DNA of 64,000 nucleotides from Gimesia chilikensis (lineage in GTDB: Bacteria; Planctomycetota; Planctomycetia; Planctomycetales; Planctomycetaceae): assembly GCF_008329715.1 (NCBI RefSeq), contig NZ_VTSR01000002.1:1-64000 (forward strand), in the 5' to 3' direction. The translations under genes were made by a program, and so were the position numbers. A model generated the notes under the pieces. It saw only the letters and a list, made by a program, of their open reading frames with translations. It was not told where the DNA came from and ran no database searches. Of the stretch, positions 26,265-36,234 are shown piece by piece. Position 1 is the first letter of the stretch. Each line of letters starts with the position of its first letter.

Positions 26265-26385
26265 TTACTTGATAGGGCTGCAGAGCACACGAAAGCCGAG
26301 AGAGTAACCTCGTTTCTCTGGGATTGACCATAGCGGAACCCCGAACCGCATACTCATTGAGTCATGCGACTGTCGACATTCGCGG
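26265..26385 (-). pseudogene. Relic of the 3' end of an FGE/SUMF1-like gene
   Basis: Read on the minus strand, the frame ending in a TAA at 26267-26265 encodes ECRQSHDSMSMRFG, then WSIPEKRGYSLGFRVLCSP. This matches the C-terminal signature of formylglycine-enzyme-like domains (CR ... GFRVL), as also seen at the end of the DUF1559/FGE protein in this window (GFRVVCE). Nothing of the remaining domain is found upstream, where the channel gene's 3' end begins. It is a truncated remnant about 35 codons long, too short for gene calling. Confidence 0.6.
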
Positions 26386-26398
26386 TGGAAGGTCAACA

Positions 26399-29300
26399 TT
26401 ATGCCGCATCTGCCAGGCCGTCTTCTCTATGTGCTGTCATGTCTGATGCAGTATTTTTCTTATGCTGTGAACTTTGTTCGGCTGCTTCAAAAGAAACGGA
26501 ATCTGTAAATGAGCGAATGTGCAAATCCTGTTGGGGAAATGCAATTTCGATACCAGCCTCCTGAAATACCTGTTTGATAGCAACATTCAAATCGTGCAAG
26601 ACGATTGAATAGTCGTCTCGCTTTCCAATGAAAACACGCAATTCCAGATCAAGTGTGCTGTCACCGAATCCCTTGAAAAGTGCAGACGTGCGAGGTTCAT
26701 TCAAAACGAGTGGATGGTTGCTCGCGACTTTCAACAACAGCTCCCTCGCAGTCGATGGGTCACAGTCGTATGAGATGCCAACAGGAATCACAAAACGCGT
26801 AATCGGATCAGAGAGAGTCCAGTTGACTACGTCTTCAGTAATGAATCGTTTATTGGGGATAATTGATTCTTTACGATCATAATCGGTAACGGTTGTGGCC
26901 CGGATTTGCATTCGCGTCACTGTGCCGGTGACTCCGTTAACGGTCACTGTATCTCCAATCCGAATCGGTTGCTCAAAGAGAATGATTAAACCTGAAACCA
27001 GATTCGCGAAGATCTCCTGTAAACCAAAGCCAAGTCCGACTGTCATCGCAGCAGCCAGCCATTGCACACTGGACCATTTGATCCCGACTAAATGACAGGC
27101 CAGAATAAACCCTGCCAAACTTACGATGTAGCGACTTACCATGATGATGACATGCCGCATCGCAGTATCGATAGGCAATCGCCCCAGGATAGATATTTCC
27201 AATAAGCCCGGGAGTGTTTTTGTCGCAACATATGTACCGAGAATGGCAATGATGCTCAAAAATAAATCGGCCAAAGTAATGGGGACAATCTGCGGGACCT
27301 GCTCAGTAATGGTTTTGCCATCCGCAGTCTGCATCTGCTGATTTGACATTTCAGTAATATTCCAGAGCTCAACGCGATCGAATATCTGCAATGCGGGTAA
27401 GACATCAGACCAGACAAACCAGTTACAACAGAGAAACGTCAGAAACGCTGCCCCTCTCACCAGTTGACTCAATTGTTTGCCAACATTCTCCAGTTCATGT
27501 GCTGAATCATCAACGGCTACATTATCAGGCATATCTGATTTTAATTTTGACTTTTTAATTCTGAGTCTGAGAAGTTTCTGCTGTCGCATTCGATTCCAGA
27601 CAACCAGCAAGAGTCTCGTCAAGAGTTCCTGAATCAACAACAGTGCCAGCAGGAAACAGACAACCAGCCACATTCGCTGCAAGAGCTGGTTCGCGGTGTA
27701 AACGTATCCCATATAAAGCAGTGAAGCTAATGTGATAGTGAAGCCAACCCCAAATAGATAAGTTACAAACCGAAAGCGATGTCCCCATAAATTGCCTGAG
27801 CTTGCAAATGCCTGAGGAATAGCTCCCTTGCCTGGTCTCAACGAAATGTGCAGGTAAAACCCAAGAATTCCCAGGCCGGCTAAAAAGGAAAGACGTCCCA
27901 ATGAATTCTGCCACTCTCCACTATGATGACGGGTCAGCATACTGACGATGAATAATGTCGGGAGTGCTAAGAAGCTGAAGCGATTTAAGTTTCGGGATAA
28001 TGGAGCCAGACTGGCTTGAGGCCAACCAAAATGTTTGTCTGCCAGACCACCTTCGCGACAAATCATTCGAAATAATTCGATCACAAAATAAAATATGGCA
28101 ACCGATGTGAATGCATCCGCCAGACCAAGCACCAGGTCCGTTGCGTTTTGATTGAGTGACATCCACCAGCCTACGCACCAGAACATCAACGGCCCCACGG
28201 CGGCCAGGCAGACCGTAATGATAAATGCCCGGAACGTAGGGATAAACGAGAGATGGTTTTCATCCTGAACGCGCTGCCCTGACTCTTCCAGCCATCCTTG
28301 CAGACGTTTCCGACTTACAATTAACAGGATGCAGGTCAGTATCAGAAATAAACTGGCAACAGGATAATCTTGCGCATTGCGAGTCGTGCTTTTATAGACG
28401 TCATACCAGCTTTGAGGCTTTAAAAAAGATGCTAATGCATCATAGCTCTTGGTAAACTCTGCTTTTCCAAGTTGATTTGCACTGGGAATCCATAAGATCT
28501 GTTCGTCAATATAACTTCGATACGAAGTTGTTTCTTCAATCAACTCGCGCGACACTAATTCGAGATTACTGAGATTGTCGTGGTAGGTATGATAGTCCAG
28601 AATCAGGCTGTCCAGATATTGACGGCGATCTTTAATCAGTTCCCTTACAATTTTTTCAAGTTGCTGAGGGTGTACCTGGTCTGAGTCAACATCAAGGTCA
28701 ACCAGTGTCTGCTCAATGGTCTTTTCATAATCACCTAATTGTGATCGATCATTTTCTAATTCAAGAAGTGCGACTTGTGCAGCTTGCATTTCCTGTTCAC
28801 TGAAAACAATTCTCTGTTTATGAATTTCAATGGCGGGTAAATGGTCTCGACGGTTTCTGAGCAGCAAACCAATGGTTGGGGTCATCCCATACACTTCGAT
28901 CTTCTGTTTGACTGACTTGAAGTCCTCTTTTAGTTTCGTCAACTTTTCCTGAACGCTCAAAAGATAGCCTGCAGGACCTGAGACGAGTTCAATACTCTTA
29001 GTCAGTTTCGTTCGGCTTTCAGCCAGCAGAACATTTTTCTCTGCATATTCCCGAACTGCCGGATGGGCATTGCTGGCTGCTGTTCTCGCTTCTGCTGCCT
29101 GTCTTTTTGATTCAGAAGAACGGAAGTCGTTCACAATAACCTGATGCTTCTCAACCAGTTTTTCTGCTTGAGAAACCTCGCGTTTGGCGAGATCACGTTT
29201 TACAGGAAACAACTCGACTAAGGCATCTGATCGATTGATCTCGGCATCAATCATCAAAAGCTGTTGCTTTAACGCCGCCTGGCGGGCCTTATTCTCAATG

Positions 29301-30250
29301 CCAATCACATACGCTTGCTGTTCAGAAGATGACTCGCTGCTGGCAGGAGTTAATTCGGTTTTTATTTTCTCCAGCTGACTTTTAGTGCCTTCTTTTAATT
29401 TAGCCAGTTCTGTTTTGCGATTCGTTCGGTCCTTCGAGTTCAAATCTTTTTCTGCCTGAACCAGTTTGGCCTGAGCCGCTTTTAAAGCGTCTTTGGCTTG
29501 TCCTAACTGCTGTTCAAGTTGAGCGAGTGTGGCATCTGCCTTAAGCTCAATTTTGGTGACTTCAACCTCTGTCTCAAGCTTTTCTTTTAACTGCTTGAGC
29601 AATTCCGGAGCCTGCTTGATCTCGGCTTCAAACTGAACTGTCTTAGCCTGATACTCTTTGGCATTTTCAAGCCATTTGATTGCCTGATTTAAGTAGGCGA
29701 GATATTCAGTCTTTTTCTGGCTGTCTACAGATTCCGAACTTTCAAGATTTTTGATGATCTCGTTGATCTTGTTTACAGTCAACTCATCCTGCAGGATGGA
29801 TTTCTGCTGTGCCGGAACTTCTTCTGTCACTTTCTCGCCCTGCTGGGATCCATCAGCCTTGTTATCTTTGGCTGACTGGGTGTGACTCATTTGCAGGATT
29901 GATTTGGGAGCATGATCGGTTGTATTAAAATGCGCCTTGGGAACATCGCTCTTCAGAGTCGGAGGGCCTCCGAATGGAGCTTGTGTTTTTGCACTTGAAC
30001 GCGCGGGTTTGATTCGATTATCCCACTTGTTCCTGATCGGTGATGAGATACCTTGATTGGTCCGAGGACTGCTAAAAATATCATCAACCTCAACCAGAGG
30101 TTTTTCTTTCCTGGCCTGCTGTGCCGTACCGGATGAATGCTGAGCATTTCCCTTCGTTTGCCGAGTCAGCGGTTCCCACGTTTGAGCATGTGATTCGTTG
30201 CAAAGACAAAAGAATACAGCAGTCAGCAATACAAGACTAAGTTGTCTCAT
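26399..30250 (-). CDS. Large MscS-family mechanosensitive channel (MscK-like)
   Basis: I set the start at 30250, giving 1283 residues. This puts a signal peptide at the N-terminus (MRQLSLVLLTAVFFCLCNES, cut near HAQ); the longer frame to 30343 adds 31 polar residues before it. A 600-residue periplasmic region follows with long coiled coils (about 140-430). Then come about ten membrane helices, and at the C-terminus the MscS core: pore-lining VGLGFGLQEIFANLVSGLIILFEQP and the beta domain VNGVTGTVTRMQIRATTV. This is the layout of MscK/MscM-type channels, which release solutes on hypo-osmotic shock. It appears monocistronic. Confidence 0.88.
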   Translation of the reverse strand: MRQLSLVLLTAVFFCLCNESHAQTWEPLTRQTKGNAQHSSGTAQQARKEKPLVEVDDIFSSPRTNQGISSPIRNKWDNRIKPARSSAKTQAPFGGPPTLKSDVPKAHFNTTDHAPKSILQMSHTQSAKDNKADGSQQGEKVTEEVPAQQKSILQDELTVNKINEIIKNLESSESVDSQKKTEYLAYLNQAIKWLENAKEYQAKTVQFEAEIKQAPELLKQLKEKLETEVEVTKIELKADATLAQLEQQLGQAKDALKAAQAKLVQAEKDLNSKDRTNRKTELAKLKEGTKSQLEKIKTELTPASSESSSEQQAYVIGIENKARQAALKQQLLMIDAEINRSDALVELFPVKRDLAKREVSQAEKLVEKHQVIVNDFRSSESKRQAAEARTAASNAHPAVREYAEKNVLLAESRTKLTKSIELVSGPAGYLLSVQEKLTKLKEDFKSVKQKIEVYGMTPTIGLLLRNRRDHLPAIEIHKQRIVFSEQEMQAAQVALLELENDRSQLGDYEKTIEQTLVDLDVDSDQVHPQQLEKIVRELIKDRRQYLDSLILDYHTYHDNLSNLELVSRELIEETTSYRSYIDEQILWIPSANQLGKAEFTKSYDALASFLKPQSWYDVYKSTTRNAQDYPVASLFLILTCILLIVSRKRLQGWLEESGQRVQDENHLSFIPTFRAFIITVCLAAVGPLMFWCVGWWMSLNQNATDLVLGLADAFTSVAIFYFVIELFRMICREGGLADKHFGWPQASLAPLSRNLNRFSFLALPTLFIVSMLTRHHSGEWQNSLGRLSFLAGLGILGFYLHISLRPGKGAIPQAFASSGNLWGHRFRFVTYLFGVGFTITLASLLYMGYVYTANQLLQRMWLVVCFLLALLLIQELLTRLLLVVWNRMRQQKLLRLRIKKSKLKSDMPDNVAVDDSAHELENVGKQLSQLVRGAAFLTFLCCNWFVWSDVLPALQIFDRVELWNITEMSNQQMQTADGKTITEQVPQIVPITLADLFLSIIAILGTYVATKTLPGLLEISILGRLPIDTAMRHVIIMVSRYIVSLAGFILACHLVGIKWSSVQWLAAAMTVGLGFGLQEIFANLVSGLIILFEQPIRIGDTVTVNGVTGTVTRMQIRATTVTDYDRKESIIPNKRFITEDVVNWTLSDPITRFVIPVGISYDCDPSTARELLLKVASNHPLVLNEPRTSALFKGFGDSTLDLELRVFIGKRDDYSIVLHDLNVAIKQVFQEAGIEIAFPQQDLHIRSFTDSVSFEAAEQSSQHKKNTASDMTAHREDGLADAA

Positions 30251-31219
30251 TAGTAAACCTGTTGAATTAGACCATTTGACCGCCCTGGAAAGGGAGCTTG
30301 AGGCGGTCGAGATATAATGTTTGATGGATAGATCTTCCACCACAATGTTTGGCTGGAAAGAGCGAAAACGGATAGTGGGGTGAGATTTAAAGAAGACAGA
30401 GAGATGGTTAATAGAGTAGGAGAGGAGAGGGCTGCAGGATAAAGAATATGACCATCTCGGTAAAGGTTATTTTCCATGGGGCACCTCTCAACTCACTATC
30501 TGGAAAGCTCGAGTCAACAATACTGCTGCTGTGCCATCCAATCCAGCAACGAATGACATCGCCTGCCCGGAATCCTGCACTGGTGGCTACTGCCGTGATC
30601 GTAAGGGCCTGGTCAACGTGAGTTATCAATGCCAGGTCATCTGACTGAAGTCGGCCAGGGGCGAATGGATCTGCAAAAAGAGATTGTAAGAAGGTGCACC
30701 ATAGATGCCTCGGCATAGTGCCAAAACCAACCTGGGATTTGTGAATCAAGGTAACTCAGGAAAGAGACCATCAGCAGATCACTGTACGAGGGTAGACAGA
30801 ACTTGCACGATCTTGTCAGAAATATAAGACAAACAGCACTGTGAACCTGTCTGTGAAAAGTTCGAAAGCTGTGGGTTACAGACAAGTCAATGTAGAAGTT
30901 CGAATCTTATAAAGCTCCAGGTATCACACGCCGCCCAGCATCAGTTGATGTTGAAGTCTTTACGAAAAGGGTTTGATACGTCACGATATTCATTAACGGT
31001 TTTAAGATATGATGAGTCAGGAAAATGCTATGGGACCATCTGGGTTGAAAAGCAGAAAAATAATGATGGAACGTCAGGTGAAATAGAGGGAACACTAACT
31101 CATCTTAGTCCTCCTTCGTAGTCTTGAGTTTTGTCGGTGAATGTAAGTATTTACTTATTCAAACGCTAACTGTCTCCCTTGAATAAGGGGTCAAGCAGAC
31201 TTCTGCACCAGTACAAAAT
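30251..31219. other. Long intergenic region between the channel and transporter genes
   Basis: It is about 970 bp between divergent genes. The only frame worth naming is minus-strand 30408-30749 (113 codons, with ITAVATSAGFRAGDVI, loosely PDZ-like). It has no recognised family, a poor start context and overlaps other open frames, so it may be a decayed gene. No repeat, terminator or RNA gene was recognised. Confidence 0.3.
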
Positions 31220-34141
31220 ATGGATGCGATTCAAAACACAATTGTACAATTATCTTCACCTCTCAGCCTGACGCTGATTGTAGTAGGAACATCGCTTGGT
31301 ATTTTCGTGGGGGCGATTCCCGGGTTAACCGGTGCCATGTTGATCGCACTCACGTTGCCTTTGACGTTTACGCTCGATCCTCAACTGGCCATGACTTTGT
31401 TAGTGAGTATGTATGTGGGATCCATCAGTGGTGGATTGATTACCGGCACACTCCTGCGAATGCCCGGCACACCTGCCTCTGTGATGACCACCCTGGATGG
31501 TTACCCCATGACGCAACAGGGGCAGCCCGGCCGTGCGCTGGGACTGGGGATTTATGCCTCCCTGGTGGGTGGTTTGATTTCCTGTCTGTTTTTAATCTCC
31601 TTGTCTGCACCGATTGCCCGCTGGTCAACACAGCTGGGGCCCTTCGAATATTTCTCGCTGGTAATGATGGCTCTGGTGTTGATCGCGACTATTGATGGCG
31701 CATCGCTGACGCGCTCACTCTTTTCGGGAACATTGGGAATATTGGCAGCCATGCCGGGGATTTCCGCAGCCACAGGCGAAGTACGACTCACTTTCGGGTT
31801 CACTCCGCTCAATGCTGGTTTCAAGTTGTTGCCCGTTTTAATTGGATTGTTTGCGATCAATCAGGTGCTCCGAGACATTGCGAATATTGATCAAAACGTT
31901 CCGCGCGTCTCAGTAACACACAGGGGGCTGTGGCTGACATTCGCAGATTGGAAAAATCAATGGGCGAATCTATTGCGGTCTTCTCTGATAGGGACCTTTA
32001 TTGGCATTCTTCCCGGCATTGGTGCCAACATCGGCTCGATCGCCGCTTATTCCGCCGCCAGAAACAGTTCTAAGACTCCGGAACAATTCGGTTCCGGTTC
32101 TGCTGAGGGAATTATTGCTTCCGAAGCCGCCAATAATGCGACTGTCGGTGGCGCTTTGATTCCACTCGTGGCGATGGGCATCCCCGGCAGTGTGATCGAT
32201 GCTATTTTGCTCGGCGCATTAGTACTACATGGATTGCAACCGGGGCCGCGGTTATTCAGCGATCATCCCGAACTCGTGCATACCATCATGGGAACCTATT
32301 TTCTGGCGAACGTGGTCATGTTTGCGGTGATGATTGCCTCCGTCGGTTTCCTGGCAAAACTGGTGCGGTTCCCACGCCCTTATTTATTGCCCATTATTCT
32401 TACCTTTTGTATTGCCGGAGCATTTGCACTGTCGAACCGCATGTTCGATGTCTGGGTGATGCTCGGTTTCGGGCTGCTGGGACTGGTATTAGAGCGAAAC
32501 CGAATTCCGTTGGCCCCCTTTGTCATTGGTTTCGTCTTAGGCCCGATTGCGGAAGAAAATCTGTCCGCCGGGCTGATGTCATCACAGGGGAACTGGTTAC
32601 CGATCGTCACCCGCCCCATTTCTTTACTCTTTGTGGTGATCTCTGCCTTATTGCTGTTTGTACCGCTCGTGCGTCAGTTCCGCAAAAAACGGGTGAGCAA
32701 ACAGGAAACCTTAAAAGAGAATACCGTTGAAGAGGCGAGCAGCATTCCTGCGTCAGAAACAGGGAATGAGAATGGGGAGTATGCTTCTTACTCAGTCTGG
32801 AGTCGATTTGGTTTACCTGTCTGGCATACGACTGCGGTACTGGCGATTATCGGCATGATCGTTTTTCTGTATTCCGGCTTCTTTACGAATCAACAGGGGC
32901 TGACACAATTTCCGCAACGTCCCATTCAGGCTGTCGTGCCGTTTTCTGCAGGAGGCGGAACGGACTTGTTCGCCAGAATCATGCAAAAGGCAATCACCGA
33001 GGACCAGCTGCTGAAAGAACCATTCGTCATCATCAATCAGCCGGGGGGCAGTGGAACGATAGGGAGCCGCTATGTCAAACAGGCGCGGGCCGATGGGTAT
33101 AAAATCCTCTGTAATCATGAAGGGATTATTACCTCGAAATACTCCGGAAAAGTGAACTTTGGACCGGAGGCTTTCGAGCCGATTGCGCAGACGGGAGAGA
33201 TCAATCTGGTGGTTGCCGTGCAGGAAAATGCCCCATACAAAGATCTGGCTGAGCTGTTGCAGTATGCAGAGAAACATCCGGGTGAAGTTCAATTCGGAAC
33301 CAATTTCGGGGCCCTTGCCCATTTCGCTGCCAAAAAAATAGAGCAGGCATCGGGGGACGAATATTTTAATTACGTGCAATCGGGAGATGGGCAAAAGCGA
33401 TACACCATGCTCATTGGAGACCATATCGATGCCACCATATTTTCGCTGGCAGAATTTCTGTCCTATCAGGGAGACGGGCAGATTCGCGCCTTGGCAGTCT
33501 TGTCTGACAAGAGGCAATCCGCTCTGCCGGACGTTGCGACGGCGCGCGAACAACAGATCGATGCCGTAGTGGGTAACTCGTTTTACTGGTGGGCACCTGA
33601 AGGGACTCCACAGGAGCGGATTGATCTGCTGGCAGATGTACTGGAACAGACGATGCAATCTGATTCGGTGCAGAACAGTTTGCAGGCGTTGTCGATTGAC
33701 CCCGTGTTTTATCGGGGCGAGAAACTAGATGAGCATATCAGCCAGAGTGAGAAAAAATTCAGCGAACTGGTTTCCGGCTCAACAGTTCAACTGCCTGATT
33801 TTCCTTTCTACATCATTATCGCAACACTCTTATTACTGAGTATGATCGTTACACAAAGAATCTTTCTCAGCCCAACACCGTCAGTAAATAGTCCCTCAAA
33901 CAGCAAGCCGCGCATCTGGCTGGCCGTTTGTTGTTTTGTACTGCTTTGCTGTTATGTACTGGTGTTAGAGCAGGGCTGGCTCAATTACTGGTTAGCGACG
34001 GCATTGATGATTGCAGTCACGGGAGGAACTATGGCAAAATGGAAACCGAGCTATTTGCCAGTTCTCATCGAACTCGCTTTGTTGACTGGTCTGGGGACAG
34101 AAATTGTATTCTCATCAGTCTTTTCTGTTGTACTACCGTAA
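31220..34141 (+). CDS. Single-chain tripartite tricarboxylate transporter (TctA-TctC-TctB fusion)
   Basis: The protein has 973 residues. Residues 1 to about 490 are the large TctA permease, with its signature (GIFVGAIPGLTGAMLIALTL, FIGILPGIGANIGSIAAYSA) and about eleven helices. A further helix near 535 leads to a periplasmic TctC/Bug-type binding domain (about 560-845: PIQAVVPFSAGGGTDLFAR, NQPGGSGTIGS, WWAPEGTP). From about 857 to the end there are four hydrophobic segments ending in VVLP, like the small subunit TctB. In most bacteria these are three separate genes; here one polypeptide appears to hold all three, the binding domain tethered between the membrane parts. The family imports carboxylates using an ion gradient; the substrate is unknown. 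A sulfatase gene lies 89 bp downstream. Confidence 0.85.
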   Translation: MDAIQNTIVQLSSPLSLTLIVVGTSLGIFVGAIPGLTGAMLIALTLPLTFTLDPQLAMTLLVSMYVGSISGGLITGTLLRMPGTPASVMTTLDGYPMTQQGQPGRALGLGIYASLVGGLISCLFLISLSAPIARWSTQLGPFEYFSLVMMALVLIATIDGASLTRSLFSGTLGILAAMPGISAATGEVRLTFGFTPLNAGFKLLPVLIGLFAINQVLRDIANIDQNVPRVSVTHRGLWLTFADWKNQWANLLRSSLIGTFIGILPGIGANIGSIAAYSAARNSSKTPEQFGSGSAEGIIASEAANNATVGGALIPLVAMGIPGSVIDAILLGALVLHGLQPGPRLFSDHPELVHTIMGTYFLANVVMFAVMIASVGFLAKLVRFPRPYLLPIILTFCIAGAFALSNRMFDVWVMLGFGLLGLVLERNRIPLAPFVIGFVLGPIAEENLSAGLMSSQGNWLPIVTRPISLLFVVISALLLFVPLVRQFRKKRVSKQETLKENTVEEASSIPASETGNENGEYASYSVWSRFGLPVWHTTAVLAIIGMIVFLYSGFFTNQQGLTQFPQRPIQAVVPFSAGGGTDLFARIMQKAITEDQLLKEPFVIINQPGGSGTIGSRYVKQARADGYKILCNHEGIITSKYSGKVNFGPEAFEPIAQTGEINLVVAVQENAPYKDLAELLQYAEKHPGEVQFGTNFGALAHFAAKKIEQASGDEYFNYVQSGDGQKRYTMLIGDHIDATIFSLAEFLSYQGDGQIRALAVLSDKRQSALPDVATAREQQIDAVVGNSFYWWAPEGTPQERIDLLADVLEQTMQSDSVQNSLQALSIDPVFYRGEKLDEHISQSEKKFSELVSGSTVQLPDFPFYIIIATLLLLSMIVTQRIFLSPTPSVNSPSNSKPRIWLAVCCFVLLCCYVLVLEQGWLNYWLATALMIAVTGGTMAKWKPSYLPVLIELALLTGLGTEIVFSSVFSVVLP

Positions 34142-34230
34142 CTGGTCCATCCCAGCACTGCAAAACAGACCTCACGCAGAAGTACCATAGTATTTTCAAC
34201 CACGAAGTCTCTTAATACGAAGGCTGTTTC

Positions 34231-35628
34231 ATGACTCGCCCTAATATTTTATGGTATTGCACCGACCAGCAACGGTTTGACACGATTGGTGCACTGGGGA
34301 ACGCGTATGTGAAAACGCCCGTGGTTGATTCACTCGTGGCAGAGGGGGTCGCCTTTACCCACGCATATTGTCAAAGTCCCATCTGTACGCCCAGCCGGGC
34401 CAGTTTTATGAGCGGCTTGTATCCCTCGCGCTTACACAATACCAGAAATGGCAACGATACCTTTCCTGACTGGCCACCATTGATCAGCAAGCTCATCGCC
34501 GAGAGTGGTTACCTGTGCGGGTTGATTGGAAAATTTCATTTAGTGAGTGCCGGCCTTCGCGCCGAGCCTCGGCTGGATGACGGGTTCACAGTCTGGCAGC
34601 ACAGCCATGCACCGCGCGATGACTGGCCTGCAGGCACACACGATTATGCCGACTGGGTGCGCGCTCAGGGTAAAAGCCTGGATGACATGCGGAACAGCAA
34701 AGAGAATGTGGACCCCGAATATCATCAGACAAAGTGGGCCTCTGATCGGGCGATCGAATTTATCGAACAGGATCATCAACAACCCTGGTTGCTGAATATC
34801 AATGTCTATGACCCACACCCTCCGTTTACGCCTCCTGAAAAATATGCAAAGCTGTTCGACCCGACCGCGATGCCCGGCCCCCATTTTGAGCAGTCTGACA
34901 AGGCGACCCAGGAACTCCTTTCCCGCGTTGATTTTCAGCCAGTCACGATGTCTACGGAAATCAGTGAGCTGAAAAAAGTTCAGGCACTGTATTACGCCAT
35001 GATCGCTCAGATTGACGATCAGTTTGCGCGGATCCTGAGCGTATTGGAATCAACAGGACAGCGAGACAATACGGTCATCATCTTTACTTCAGACCATGGT
35101 GAGACGTTGGGAGATCACGGGCTGGTTCAGAAGGGATGTCGTTTTTATGAAGGCTTGATCCGGGTCCCATTGATTTTCTCCTGGCCGGGACATTTCGTAG
35201 CCAACCAGCGTGCCACCGGGCTTGTGGAATTACTCGATCTTTCTGCCACCTTACTCGATCTAACCGGGGTTCCCATCCCAGACTATCATCAGGGGCAGAG
35301 CCTGCTCCCGGTACTCACGGGCGAACAGACGGGGGCACACATTCGCGAGAGTGTTCGCTGTGAATATTTTGACGCACTCGATCCGTTTTTCACGGGCGGG
35401 GAGGGCAGTTTTGCAACCATGTATCGTGACGACCGCTATAAATTATCTCTGTATCACGATAAGGCTTTAGGTGAGCTTTACGATTTACAAACCGACCCCT
35501 GGGAACACCACAACCTCTGGGACGACCCGGCACATCAGGCTGTCAAACATGAGTTAATATTAGCGAGCTTTAACAGCCATGTCGTCTTAACAACCGATGT
35601 GGGCTCCAGGCGGATCGCCCCGATGTGA
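34231..35628 (+). CDS. Type I (formylglycine-dependent) sulfatase
   Basis: The protein has 465 residues. The N-terminus is RPNILWYCTDQQRFDT, giving the first metal-binding Asp. The modification motif is CTPSR (Cys52), where Cys is converted to formylglycine. Further ligands are in TSDHGETLGDHG. No signal peptide is visible, which is unusual for planctomycete sulfatases and suggests cytoplasmic action on an imported substrate. It follows the fused tricarboxylate transporter on the same strand (89-bp gap), so the pair may import and desulfate a sulfated organic acid; this link is inference. Choline-sulfatase-like and phosphonate-hydrolase relatives cannot be excluded. Confidence 0.85.
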   Translation: MTRPNILWYCTDQQRFDTIGALGNAYVKTPVVDSLVAEGVAFTHAYCQSPICTPSRASFMSGLYPSRLHNTRNGNDTFPDWPPLISKLIAESGYLCGLIGKFHLVSAGLRAEPRLDDGFTVWQHSHAPRDDWPAGTHDYADWVRAQGKSLDDMRNSKENVDPEYHQTKWASDRAIEFIEQDHQQPWLLNINVYDPHPPFTPPEKYAKLFDPTAMPGPHFEQSDKATQELLSRVDFQPVTMSTEISELKKVQALYYAMIAQIDDQFARILSVLESTGQRDNTVIIFTSDHGETLGDHGLVQKGCRFYEGLIRVPLIFSWPGHFVANQRATGLVELLDLSATLLDLTGVPIPDYHQGQSLLPVLTGEQTGAHIRESVRCEYFDALDPFFTGGEGSFATMYRDDRYKLSLYHDKALGELYDLQTDPWEHHNLWDDPAHQAVKHELILASFNSHVVLTTDVGSRRIAPM

Positions 35629-35679
35629 TATAACCCGGTCCCAACTTCGAACAAAAACACCTCCCGATTTCCAGCGAAC

Positions 35680-35946
35680 TTCTGTCTCCAAAACTGAACA
35701 GACTCCCCTTGATTTGCACTTCCCGAATCATAAAGTGGTGCAATTGTGCTTCGCGCGCGAGGCGGACGATGCGTGCACCGAAACCTGACTCACAAGTGAC
35801 TCAGAATCACCTGAATCGCCGTCGATTTTTCCAGTTTTTCACCGGAACATTCATCACCGGTTCCCTCTGTCTCGTAACTTTTCAAATCATTTCGGAGCAC
35901 TTTCAGCGCACTTCGCAGCACACTCACCCGAAAGTCACTGCACATT
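35680..35946 (+). repeat. 267-bp dispersed direct repeat, copy B
   Basis: It matches 11381-11647 with two substitutions and identical spacing (offset 24,299). It starts about 50 bp after the sulfatase stop. Weaker similarity runs on to about 36012. Confidence 0.9.
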
Positions 35947-36234
35947 CAGAGCTTCTCGCGTTGCTCGCAATCTCCAAATTCCGCTTGACCCCCTCACGCC
36001 GATTCACAAAATTGAGTCATCATGGGAGGAACTGACTGGAAGCCAGTATCGAAAGCACACAGGAGATCGTCGTAACAGTCTATCTGTCTGCAGACAGACC
36101 AGACCGATTCTAAGCAACCGCACCGCCGCGCCAATATGAACATCGCGCAGTCGTTCGCGCAGGACTGTTCCCCGATGCAGCCTCAATTTCTGGCAGTGGC
36201 GTCTATATTTGAAAGGAAGGATAAGACGAAATGA
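35947..36234. other. Intergenic region after repeat copy B
   Basis: It contains the decayed continuation of the repeat and convergent space before the HD-GYP gene. No gene is seen. Confidence 0.4.

Noticed and set aside
30408-30749. A 113-codon minus-strand frame with a loosely PDZ-like stretch.
   Set aside because: There is no recognised family, several other open frames overlap it, and the start context is poor; it is mentioned only as a possible decayed gene.
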